The notes below the pieces were generated by a model that did not search any database, was not told the DNA's origin, and saw only the letters and a program-made list of their open reading frames with translations. The translations under genes were made by a program, and so were the position numbers. Shown in pieces: positions 18,932 through 26,497 of a stretch of 64,000 nucleotides of DNA. Origin of the DNA: a bacterium SCSIO 12844 (GTDB lineage: Bacteria > Pseudomonadota > Gammaproteobacteria > Francisellales > Francisellaceae). Each line of letters begins with the position of its first letter. Positions within the stretch are counted from its first letter, which is position 1. Location of the stretch: the NCBI GenBank assembly GCA_024397935.1, contig CP073743.1, positions 310,001 to 374,000 of the forward strand. The letters run 5' to 3'.

Positions 18932-18947
18932 AAATATAATTATATTT
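18932..18947. promoter_or_regulatory. Palindrome upstream of higBA, candidate antitoxin operator
   Basis: AAATATAATTATATTT is a perfect 16-bp palindrome, 24 bases before the higB start. It overlaps a TATAAT-like -10. HigA-type antitoxins usually repress their own promoter by binding a palindrome in this place, so it is a natural candidate operator. AT-rich palindromes also occur by chance. Confidence 0.35.
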
Positions 18948-18971
18948 AAAGTAGCAATAATTAAGCAATAT

Positions 18972-19280
18972 ATGCATATCATATCAAAGGGGAAGCTCAG
19001 AGAATATTATCGCGACAATACTCAAAGTAAGCTTCCTTTAATTGAGTGGTATGAAAAAATGAAACTTTGCACAGCTAAAAATTTGACAGAATTACGAGAA
19101 ATTTTTAATAGTGTAGATTATGTTTCAGGTTATACAGTGTTTAATATTGGTGGTAATAATTATCGTTTGATTACATCTATACACTATAACCGTAAGAAAT
19201 GTTATGTAAGAGTAGTGTGGACGCACACTGAGTATAGTCGATATGAAAATCAAGATAAACTTAGGCGAGGTCAGCTATGA
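18972..19280 (+). CDS. higB: HigB-type mRNA interferase toxin
   Basis: 102 residues of the HigB toxin family (RelE superfamily): short, basic, with KSGKLREYYRDN-like N-terminus (MHIISKGKLREYYRDNTQSK), central FNIGGNNYRLITSIHYNRKKCYVRVVWTHTEYSRY. The GNNYRLI...YVRVVWTHxEY block is the most conserved part. Such toxins cleave mRNA on the ribosome. The toxin gene comes first and its stop overlaps the antitoxin start by four bases (ATGA), the inverted order typical of hig modules. Confidence 0.88.
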   Translation: MHIISKGKLREYYRDNTQSKLPLIEWYEKMKLCTAKNLTELREIFNSVDYVSGYTVFNIGGNNYRLITSIHYNRKKCYVRVVWTHTEYSRYENQDKLRRGQL

Positions 19281-19714
19281 TAAAAGAAAAAAAAATTAAT
19301 GACCTAACTTGTTGGAATGAAGATATTATTGATGTTGAATTGCCAGCTTATGCATTAAAAATACCTAAAAATGACTTAGAGTATCAGATGCTTGAAGGAT
19401 TGCTTGATCGTTTAATTGATATTGTTAAAGATGATGAAAATCACTTTTTAGCAGATGTAATGGAAATTATTGGTGATCACCTTGAAGCATATGATGATAG
19501 GCACTATCAAGCACTTGAGGATGATGTAACACCAGTTGAACTAGTTCAGTATCTAATGCAAATAAATAATTTAAAACAAAAAGATTTGGTTGCTATTTTT
19601 GGTAGTCAAGGGAATGTTTCATCGTTTTTAAATGGTAGAAGAAAATTAAGTCCAAGTCAGATAAAAGCTTTAAGAGATCGATTTCATATAAGTGCAGATT
19701 GTTTGATTGAATAA
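19277..19714 (+). CDS. higA: HigA-type antitoxin with C-terminal HTH
   Basis: 145 residues; the first half is acidic (DDENHFLADVMEIIGDHLEAYDDRHYQ) and the C-terminal part holds an XRE-type helix-turn-helix: VELVQYLMQINNLKQKDLVAIFGSQGNVSSFLNGRRKLSPSQIKAL. This matches the COG5499-like HigA antitoxins. It neutralises HigB and represses the operon through the HTH. It overlaps higB by four bases, so the two are translationally coupled. Confidence 0.88.
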   Translation: MIKEKKINDLTCWNEDIIDVELPAYALKIPKNDLEYQMLEGLLDRLIDIVKDDENHFLADVMEIIGDHLEAYDDRHYQALEDDVTPVELVQYLMQINNLKQKDLVAIFGSQGNVSSFLNGRRKLSPSQIKALRDRFHISADCLIE

Positions 19715-19730
19715 ATATTTATAGTATTGT

Positions 19731-19823
19731 TTAGAAACTTTGCTTTATATATTTTATCCGTCTAACTCTTAGACGGTTAGCACGTATACGCTGAAGTCGT
19801 TGTAGTTTCATTGAGTATTTCAT
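19731..19823 (-). CDS. Small, strongly basic ORF, 30 aa (unrecognised)
   Basis: The ORF begins MKYSMKLQRLQRIRANRLRV and ends RRIKYIKQSF. Thirteen of 30 residues are Arg or Lys and there is no acidic residue, so the peptide is highly cationic and could be helical. Support for translation: AAGGA seven bases before the ATG on the minus strand, and a possible promoter (TTGCTA, 16 bp, TATATT) just upstream. It lies tail-to-tail with higA. It is not hydrophobic, so it is unlike ordinary type I toxins. Function unknown; an RNA-, ribosome- or membrane-binding peptide is conceivable. The sequence is too short to prove coding. Confidence 0.5.
   Translation of the reverse strand: MKYSMKLQRLQRIRANRLRVRRIKYIKQSF
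19758..19776. other. Perfect 8-bp hairpin inside the 30-aa ORF
   Basis: CCGTCTAA, loop CTC, TTAGACGG. It is the most GC-rich and stable inverted repeat near here and lies within the Arg-rich codons of the small ORF. Neither strand has a T-run after it, so it is not a standard intrinsic terminator. Confidence 0.55.
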
Positions 19824-19840
19824 AGTTTTTTCCTTAAATT

Positions 19841-19868
19841 AATATAGTTAACATTAGACTTTTAGCAA
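19841..19868 (-). promoter_or_regulatory. Possible promoter of the 30-aa ORF
   Basis: On the minus strand, TTGCTA, a 16-bp spacer and TATATT lie just upstream of the AAGGA site of the small ORF. The leader would be only about ten bases. A moderate match in AT-rich DNA. Confidence 0.35.
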
Positions 19869-19977
19869 TAGAAGACTATCGCTTAGTGAATGCTTTTAAA
19901 TGGTTAATTGATTTCAATAGTTCTATGCAATTATTTGATAAAAATAAACTTTTTTAAAAAAATAAAGCAATAAATAG

Positions 19978-19992
19978 ATCAAACTGTTTGAT
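19978..19992. other. 15-bp perfect inverted repeat between the two small ORFs
   Basis: ATCAAAC, one base, GTTTGAT. It lies 17 bases after the stop of the 14-codon ORF on the minus strand. It could be an operator or part of a weak terminator; a T-rich stretch follows on the minus strand after about 12 bases. Confidence 0.35.
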
Positions 19993-20008
19993 AATCCTAA
20001 TTGAATGA

Positions 20009-20053
20009 CTATTTATGTCTACTTGGTGGTTCGATAGTGCTTGCTGTATCCAT
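20009..20053 (-). CDS. 14-codon ORF MDTASTIEPPSRHK with near-perfect Shine-Dalgarno
   Basis: ATG at 20053 is preceded by TAGGAGGT with seven bases between, one of the best ribosome sites in the window, and the frame closes after 14 codons. A consensus-like promoter lies about 75 bases upstream. The peptide contains Glu-Pro-Pro, a combination that slows ribosomes in general, so a leader or arrest peptide is possible. I do not recognise it. Coding is supported by the promoter and ribosome site, not by homology. Confidence 0.5.
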   Translation of the reverse strand: MDTASTIEPPSRHK

Positions 20054-20135
20054 GAAGCTTACCTCCTATCTACTTATTAATACTTTGATTATTTTTTCTT
20101 TTGAAGACTATAAGTTAAATTATGCTTCGGCGCTT

Positions 20136-20165
20136 ATCTTAATCTAAGTGTGATTTTAATGTCAA
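20136..20165 (-). promoter_or_regulatory. Sigma70-like promoter for the small-ORF unit
   Basis: On the minus strand TTGACA (20165-20160), an 18-bp spacer and TAAGAT (20141-20136). The -35 is the exact consensus. It starts nine bases after the betB stop codon, so it would fire a new transcript into the gene-poor gap. Confidence 0.55.
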
Positions 20166-20173
20166 TGCTTTTG

Positions 20174-21640
20174 TTATTCATAGGGACTTGCCAATGGAGA
20201 TAGTCCAACATAAACAGATTTTAATTGTGTATATTGATGTAAGGTTATTAAACCATTCTCACGACCAATACCCGATTCTTTATAGCCACCAACTGGCATT
20301 TCAACAGGTGATAAGCCATAAGTATTAATCCAGCAAACTCCTGTTTGTAGTTGATGGGCAACACGGTGGGCTATCGATATATTCGAACTAAATACCCCCG
20401 CAGCAAGGCCGAATTTGGTATTATTTGCACGTCTAATTACTTCATTTTCATCATTGAATGTTAGAATTGACATCACTGGGCCAAAAATCTCTTCTTTAAC
20501 AATACTCATATCATCATGACAGTCTATAAACACCGTTGGTGAGATAAAGTAGCCATCTTCACAGCCTTTTGGTTGTAGCTGTTTGCCACCGTATAATAAA
20601 GTTGCACCTTCAGAAATACCGGTATCGATATATGCTAATACTTTTTCTAGGTGAGTTTTTGAAATTAATGCACCAAAGTTGGTATTATGATTTTTTGGAT
20701 TGCCAATGTGAATATGCTTTTCAATACGTAATAATAACTCAGAGATAAACTTTTCATAGATAGACTCTTGGACAAATACTCGAGTGCCATTAGTACAAAT
20801 CTCACCTTGAGTATAAAAGTTACCTAACATTGCGGCGGTAACGGCCTTATCAATATCAGTATCTTCAAATATAATTAAAGGTGATTTACCACCTAACTCC
20901 ATTGTAATCTCTTTTAGTGATGATGCAGAAGATGCCATGACTTTTTTACCTGTAGTTACTTCTCCAGTAAATGAAACTTTTGCAACTTCTTGTGATTGAG
21001 TTAATTTTTGACCAACTTTGCCATCGCCTAAAATAACATTAAATACACCTTTAGGCATGCCTGCTTGAATAAAAATTTCAGCTAATTTTAAAGCACTTAA
21101 TGGTGTTTCTTCAGATGGTTTAAATATCATGCTATTACCACAAGCAAGTGCAGGAGCTGCCTTCCAGCAAGCAATTTGAAGAGGATAGTTCCAAGCACCG
21201 ATGCCAGCACAAATACCTAAAGGTTCACGCCGTGTATAATAAAAATCCTCACCTAGTGATTGTTGATTGCCTTCAATAGAAGCAGCAAGGCCTGCAAAAA
21301 ACTCAATCGCATCTGCACCGGTTATAATATCTACAGTTGAGGCTTCTTGATAAGGCTTACCGGTATCTTCTACTTCAATGATTGCTAATTGATCATTTTT
21401 AAGCCTTAATAGTGATGCTACTTTATTTAAAATACGCCCACGTTGTGCACCTGTTAAATTAGACCACTGGATAAAGCCTTCTTTGGCGCTTTCAATTGCT
21501 TGGTCAACTATAGATTGATCGGCTTGTTCAATTTGATAATTGATTTTGCCTGTTGCAGGGTTAAACACATCGATTGTTTTACCCGTATGACTTTTAATAT
21601 ATTGGCCATGAATAAAACTTTGATAAATTTTTTTAGTCAT
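20174..21640 (-). CDS. betB: Betaine aldehyde dehydrogenase
   Basis: Oxidises betaine aldehyde to the osmoprotectant glycine betaine with NAD(P)+. The 488 residues are a full aldehyde dehydrogenase: N151 in [14 protein letters not shown]248 in MELGGKSP and nucleophile C282 in [12 protein letters not shown]. The C-terminal [25 protein letters not shown] is typical of BetB. It lies 86 bases downstream of betA on the same strand. No betI repressor or betT choline transporter is next to the pair. Confidence 0.92.
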   Translation of the reverse strand: MTKKIYQSFIHGQYIKSHTGKTIDVFNPATGKINYQIEQADQSIVDQAIESAKEGFIQWSNLTGAQRGRILNKVASLLRLKNDQLAIIEVEDTGKPYQEASTVDIITGADAIEFFAGLAASIEGNQQSLGEDFYYTRREPLGICAGIGAWNYPLQIACWKAAPALACGNSMIFKPSEETPLSALKLAEIFIQAGMPKGVFNVILGDGKVGQKLTQSQEVAKVSFTGEVTTGKKVMASSASSLKEITMELGGKSPLIIFEDTDIDKAVTAAMLGNFYTQGEICTNGTRVFVQESIYEKFISELLLRIEKHIHIGNPKNHNTNFGALISKTHLEKVLAYIDTGISEGATLLYGGKQLQPKGCEDGYFISPTVFIDCHDDMSIVKEEIFGPVMSILTFNDENEVIRRANNTKFGLAAGVFSSNISIAHRVAHQLQTGVCWINTYGLSPVEMPVGGYKESGIGRENGLITLHQYTQLKSVYVGLSPLASPYE

Positions 21641-21726
21641 TGGTAAATCTACTTATTAGTAACTTATTTATCTTACTTGATTGTAAGATAATTTGTTTTA
21701 TCTGTCATAATGATTCTAATTGTTAA

Positions 21727-23484
21727 TTAAGCAATTAGATGTTTTGTGGTTTTAGCTTTATTAAAAGCAAAAGCGCTTGCTCTAATAGGCTTATTTGGGC
21801 GTTGAGTTAACTGCCAATTAGGTGGACGCCATACTTTGGCGTTAATTTCATCTAATGGCTTAGTTCCAAGAATTAAATCACTTGCTTTTTCTGCTACCAT
21901 AATTGTTGGTGCATTAAGGTTACCATTAGTTATGACTGGGAAAATTGAAGAATCAACAACACGTAGTTTGTTGATACCAATGACCTTACAAGCTGAATCT
22001 ACGACAGCTAATGCATCATCTACATCACCCATTTTACAAGTGCCACAAGGGTGATAGGCGCTTTCAGCATTTTCTCTTACCCATTGATCAATGGATTGAT
22101 CAGATGATAAATCAATATCAGGCTGAATAACTGTACCTCTATATGGATCCATAGCTGGTTGTAAGAGTATCTCAGAGGTTAAATGAATACAGGCTCTCCA
22201 ATCAATAATATCTTGATCTTCTTTCAGGTAATTGAATTGAATGTTCGGTGCAACTTTTGCATTACTGGATGTAATTGTTACGCTACCTCTACTTTTTGGT
22301 TTATTAGGGCCAACATGGACTTGAAAACCATCTCCTTTAAATGCTTGTTTACCATCATAGCGGATCGCTGCAGGTAAAAAATGGTACTGTATATCAGGTG
22401 CTATAAGACCTGATTTTGAACGAATAAATGCACAAGCTTCAAAGTGGTTAGATGTACCCAATCCTTTTTTTAGAAATAGCCACTGTGTTCCAATTAGTAG
22501 TTTATGCAATTTACTTAGTTTAGAGTTTAAGGTTATTGGTTGTTTGCATTGATATTGAAAATACACCTCTAAATGATCTTGTAAATTTTTTCCCACACCT
22601 GGAAGTTCATGTATTAATGCAACTTTAGCTTTGCTTAAAGTTGCTTGATCACCAATGCTTGAGCGTTGTAAGATAGCAGGTGAATTAATAGGGCCTGCAC
22701 TTAAGATAATTTCCTTTTTGCAGAAATATTGGATGACTTTCTTATTATAAATACACTCAACACCAATGGCAGTTTTATCTTTAATAAGTACTTTATTAAC
22801 AAGGCTTTTAGTTATAACCGTTAAATTTTTTCTTTTTAATGCAGGTTTAAGATAGGCTTGATAGGTCGAACAGCGAACGCCGTTTTTTATCGTCATTTGC
22901 ATTGGTGAGAAGCCCTCTTGCTGATAAGCATTATAATCTTCGGTATAAGAATAGCCTGCTTGATTCCCTGCTTGAATAAAAGCTTGATAAAGTGGATTTT
23001 TATTTAAATTATCACCTTGTTTAACATAAAGAGGCCCTTGTTTGCCCCGATAGATATCTTCTTGTGCAAACCAGTGTTCAGCATAACAAAAATAAGGTAG
23101 ACAGTGAGCATATCCCCAATTTTTTGCGCCTAATTGTTGCCATTGGTTAAAGTCATTTGCATGGCCTCTAACATAGACCATACCATTAACGGCAGAAGAA
23201 CCACCTAATCCTTTACCTCGTGGGGTGTTCATTCTACGGTTGTTTAAATGAGGTTCTTTTTCTGAATAAAATCCCCAGTTGTATTTAGGCATATTCATTG
23301 GATAAGATAGAGCTGAAGGCATATCGATTAAAAGGCTTTTATTATGGCCACCATATTCAAGTAGTAATACACGATTTGAAGGGTTTTTACTTAAACGATT
23401 GGCAAGCACACATCCTGCTGAGCCAGCACCAATAATAATATAATCAAATGGTTGATTGTTTTGAATCATTTTTAGTTTGTCCAT
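21727..23484 (-). CDS. betA: Choline dehydrogenase (GMC oxidoreductase)
   Basis: FAD enzyme that oxidises choline to betaine aldehyde, usually membrane-associated. The FAD motif is I-I-G19-A-G21-S-A-G24, followed by the GMC signature GKGLGGSSAVNGMVYVRGHANDFNQW. Catalytic His-containing blocks near the C-terminus are SAYHPCGTCKMGD and NLNAPTIMVAEKASDLIL. At 585 residues it is about 30 longer than E. coli BetA, mostly as a basic C-terminal tail (PPNWQLTQRPNKPIRASAF). Operon with betB. The tail is of unknown role. Confidence 0.92.
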   Translation of the reverse strand: MDKLKMIQNNQPFDYIIIGAGSAGCVLANRLSKNPSNRVLLLEYGGHNKSLLIDMPSALSYPMNMPKYNWGFYSEKEPHLNNRRMNTPRGKGLGGSSAVNGMVYVRGHANDFNQWQQLGAKNWGYAHCLPYFCYAEHWFAQEDIYRGKQGPLYVKQGDNLNKNPLYQAFIQAGNQAGYSYTEDYNAYQQEGFSPMQMTIKNGVRCSTYQAYLKPALKRKNLTVITKSLVNKVLIKDKTAIGVECIYNKKVIQYFCKKEIILSAGPINSPAILQRSSIGDQATLSKAKVALIHELPGVGKNLQDHLEVYFQYQCKQPITLNSKLSKLHKLLIGTQWLFLKKGLGTSNHFEACAFIRSKSGLIAPDIQYHFLPAAIRYDGKQAFKGDGFQVHVGPNKPKSRGSVTITSSNAKVAPNIQFNYLKEDQDIIDWRACIHLTSEILLQPAMDPYRGTVIQPDIDLSSDQSIDQWVRENAESAYHPCGTCKMGDVDDALAVVDSACKVIGINKLRVVDSSIFPVITNGNLNAPTIMVAEKASDLILGTKPLDEINAKVWRPPNWQLTQRPNKPIRASAFAFNKAKTTKHLIA

Positions 23485-23531
23485 TACGAAATTAGTTTGT
23501 TGACAAGCTTTAGTGTTAAGCCATCAGCCTT

Positions 23532-23569
23532 GATAAGCTTATGTTTTAAGTAATAGCAAATAGCTTATC
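23532..23569. promoter_or_regulatory. Inverted repeat GATAAGCT / AGCTTATC in the betA-prfB gap
   Basis: Two 8-bp arms (23532-23539 and 23562-23569) separated by 22 bases, 48 bases upstream of the betA start. The left arm is part of a 10-bp palindrome, ATAAGCTTAT. This may be an operator for the bet genes or the start of their leader RNA. No regulator is adjacent. Confidence 0.3.
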
Positions 23570-23606
23570 TGAAATCAAACTGTGTGATTGTATTTAATCG
23601 AATACT

Positions 23607-23635
23607 TTGTGTCTTTAGCTATTCAATGTTAAAAT
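23607..23635 (+). promoter_or_regulatory. Promoter of prfB
   Basis: TTGTGT, 17 bp, TAAAAT, ending 45 bases before the prfB ATG. Good spacing and the expected place. Confidence 0.5.
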
Positions 23636-23680
23636 GCATCTCGATTTTGTTTTCACTAATTTTAAAATAGGTATGCATTC

Positions 23681-24776
23681 ATGGAAATTAATCAAGCTAA
23701 GGCACAATTAGAAGCGATGCGCCAACGTGCTTTACAGCTAAGGGGGTATCTTTGACTTTGAGGTTAAACAAGAACGCCTAGATGAAGTGGTTCGTGAGTT
23801 AGAACAGCCACAAATTTGGAATGAGCCTGAAAGAGCACAGCAGTTGGGTAAAGAGCGAGTTGATCTTGAATTAATTGTTAATACAGTTGAGCATTTAGAA
23901 ACTGGCATAGCTGATGCATTAGAATTACTTCAACTAGCTTATGATGATAATGATGAAGAGTCCTTTGAAATAGTATTAGATGATATCAAAGTACTAGAAG
24001 CTGATATCTCAACTTTAGAATTTAGGCGGATGTTTTCAGGTGAAGCTGATCATTGTAATGCATTTTTAGATGTTCAAGCGGGTTCTGGTGGAACAGAAGC
24101 ACAAGATTGGGCGCAGATGTTAATGCGAATGTATCTGCGTTGGGGTGAAGATCATGAATTTAAAACTGAGTTAATTGAAGTTTCAGATGGTGAAGTTGCC
24201 GGGATTAAAAGCTGTACGATTAAATTTTCAGGTAACCATGCTTATGGTTGGCTAAGAACAGAGACAGGCGTACATCGTTTAGTAAGAAAATCTCCTTTTG
24301 ATTCAGGTAATAGACGCCATACTTCGTTTGCATCCGTATTTGTATCACCTGAGATTGATGATGATATTGAAATTGATATTAATCCAGCTGATTTAAGAGT
24401 AGATACTTACAGGGCCTCAGGTGCTGGTGGACAACATGTTAATAAAACTGATTCTGCTATTCGAATAACCCACCAACCAACAGGTATTGTTGTACAATGC
24501 CAAAATGACCGTTCACAGCATAAAAATAAAGATCAAGCAATGAAGCAATTAAAGTCAAAGCTTTATGAACTTGAGATGAGTAAGCGTAATGCTGAAAAAC
24601 AAGCTTTGGAGGAGTCAAAAAGTGATATTGGTTGGGGTAGTCAGATACGCTCATATGTTTTAGATCAATCTCGAATTAAAGATCTTAGAACGGGAGTAGA
24701 AAATACCAACACGCAAGCTGTTTTAGATGGAGATTTAGATCGCTTTATTGAAGCAAGCTTAAAAAGTGGCTTATAA
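23681..24776 (+). CDS. prfB: Peptide chain release factor 2 (programmed +1 frameshift)
   Basis: RF2 ends translation at UGA and UAA. The first frame (ATG at 23681) gives [24 protein letters not shown] and stops at an in-frame TGA at 23753. A +1 shift at CTT joins it to the long frame starting [19 protein letters not shown], giving 364 residues. The codon-recognition motif SPF is in KSPFDSG and the catalytic GGQ in [11 protein letters not shown]. Scarce RF2 favours the shift, so the gene controls its own level. lysS follows 41 bases downstream, as in E. coli, and is probably co-transcribed. Confidence 0.97.
23741..23756 (+). promoter_or_regulatory. RF2 autoregulatory frameshift site
   Basis: AGGGGGTATCTTTGAC contains the internal Shine-Dalgarno-like AGGGGG, the slippery CTT and the in-frame TGA followed by C. 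It is identical to the classical bacterial prfB site, with the same spacing. Confidence 0.95.
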
Positions 24777-24817
24777 GGTTATATAATGATTCAATTATTT
24801 AAAAAGAGAGAAATATA

Positions 24818-26356
24818 ATGTCATCTGAAAAAACTGTTGATTTAAACGAAGTAGAGTCTCAACAAGAAGAAAAAAACCAACTTGAGATTAGAAAAGAAAG
24901 ATTAGATGAGCTACGCCAAAAGGGTGTTGCTTTTCCGAATGATTTTAAGCGTACGGCTGTGGCACAGTGTATTCAGTCACGTTATGGAAAAATGACGAAA
25001 GAAGAGCTAGAAGCAGTTGAAGATAAACCTGTGTTTAAAATTGCAGGGCGTTTAATGCTTAGGCGCATAATGGGTAAAGCAAGCTTTATTACAATTCAAG
25101 ATATGTCAGGACGAATTCAGGCCTATTTACGTAAAAATGATTTACCAGAAGATGTATATGCAGCATTCAAAGCATCATGGGATTTGGGTGATATCGTTGC
25201 AGTAGAGGGGACGTTATTTAAGACCAATACGGGTGAGTTATCTATCCATGCGACAAATGCGCACCTTTTAACTAAAGCACTTCGTCCATTACCAGATAAG
25301 TTTCATGGACTTTCTGATCAAGAGTTACGTTATCGTCAGCGTTATGTTGATTTAATTATGAATGAAGAATCAAAACTAGTTTTTAAGCGTCGCTCTGAAA
25401 TTGTTAATTTTATTCGTAAGTTTTTTAATGATCAACGTTTTATGGAAGTTGAGACACCAATGATGCATCCATTAGTTGGTGGTGCAGCAGCAAAACCATT
25501 TAATACTTTCCATAATGCATTAGATATGCCATTATTTTTACGTATTGCGCCTGAATTATATTTAAAAAGATTGGTTGTTGGTGGCTTTGAGCGTGTTTAT
25601 GAAATTAACCGTAACTTTAGAAATGAAGGCTTATCAACGCGTCATAATCCTGAATTTACCATGCTTGAATTTTATCAGGCATATGCAGATTATCATGATT
25701 TAATGGATTTAACTGAAGATTTAATGCGTCAACTAGCACAGAGTGTACTTGGTAGTACTACGGTTGATTATCAAGGAAAAACGTATGACTTATCAAAACC
25801 ATTTAAGCGTATTTCAGTTTTTGACTCAATTTTAGAGTTTAATCCTAATTTAAAATCATCTGATATTGATAATATTGAATCTGCAAAAAAAGTTGCTGAC
25901 AATTTAGGTATTAAAATTGAGGCTAGCTATGGTTTAGGAAAAGTTCAGATTGAGATTTTTGAAAAAACGGTTGAAGCTAATTTATTAAATCCAACATTTA
26001 TTACTGAATATCCTGCTGAAGTATCACCATTGGCAAGAAGAAATAATGATAATGCATTTATAACTGATCGTTTTGAGTTCTTTATTGCTGGCCGTGAAAT
26101 TGCAAATGGCTTTTCAGAATTAAACGATCCAGAAGATCAGGCAGAGCGCTTTAGAGCACAGGTAGAAGCTAAAGCTTCAGGTGATGAAGAAGCAATGAGC
26201 TATGATGAGGATTATATTAGAGCTTTAGAATATGGTCTACCACCAACAGCTGGTGAAGGTATTGGTATCGATCGCTTAGTGATGTTTTTGACAGACTCAC
26301 CATCGATTCGTGATGTGATTTTATTTCCTCATATGCGCCCTGAAGGTGGGCTTTAA
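24818..26356 (+). CDS. lysS: Lysyl-tRNA synthetase, class II
   Basis: Charges tRNA-Lys. The 512 residues have an N-terminal OB-fold anticodon domain ([31 protein letters not shown]) and a class II core with motif 2 ([25 protein letters not shown]) and motif 3 ([26 protein letters not shown]). An N-terminal acidic extension (residues 2-20) precedes the usual [11 protein letters not shown]. It lies just after prfB, an arrangement conserved in gammaproteobacteria. Confidence 0.98.
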   Translation: MSSEKTVDLNEVESQQEEKNQLEIRKERLDELRQKGVAFPNDFKRTAVAQCIQSRYGKMTKEELEAVEDKPVFKIAGRLMLRRIMGKASFITIQDMSGRIQAYLRKNDLPEDVYAAFKASWDLGDIVAVEGTLFKTNTGELSIHATNAHLLTKALRPLPDKFHGLSDQELRYRQRYVDLIMNEESKLVFKRRSEIVNFIRKFFNDQRFMEVETPMMHPLVGGAAAKPFNTFHNALDMPLFLRIAPELYLKRLVVGGFERVYEINRNFRNEGLSTRHNPEFTMLEFYQAYADYHDLMDLTEDLMRQLAQSVLGSTTVDYQGKTYDLSKPFKRISVFDSILEFNPNLKSSDIDNIESAKKVADNLGIKIEASYGLGKVQIEIFEKTVEANLLNPTFITEYPAEVSPLARRNNDNAFITDRFEFFIAGREIANGFSELNDPEDQAERFRAQVEAKASGDEEAMSYDEDYIRALEYGLPPTAGEGIGIDRLVMFLTDSPSIRDVILFPHMRPEGGL

Positions 26357-26497
26357 AGCTTATTTATTTCTCGTTTAGTTATCTAAAAGTTATTCTTCTT
26401 ATTGCTTATGCTATAACATAATTTAAACACTTGATTGGTTGTGCTATGGTGTTGGGGTTGTATTATTTTCTCGTTTTATTATAAAGAAGGAGTTTAT

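Larger units (their letters stand above)
19715..20173. other. 459-bp gap between higA and betB
   Basis: The only stretch over 300 bases without a conventional gene. It holds the two small minus-strand ORFs, two candidate promoters, a GC-rich hairpin and a 15-bp inverted repeat listed separately. I see no tRNA, terminator with a clear T-run, or insertion-sequence remnant. Confidence 0.6.

Noticed and set aside
24457-24654. Minus-strand frame inside prfB
   Set aside because: Antisense to the conserved GGQ region; no start signals.
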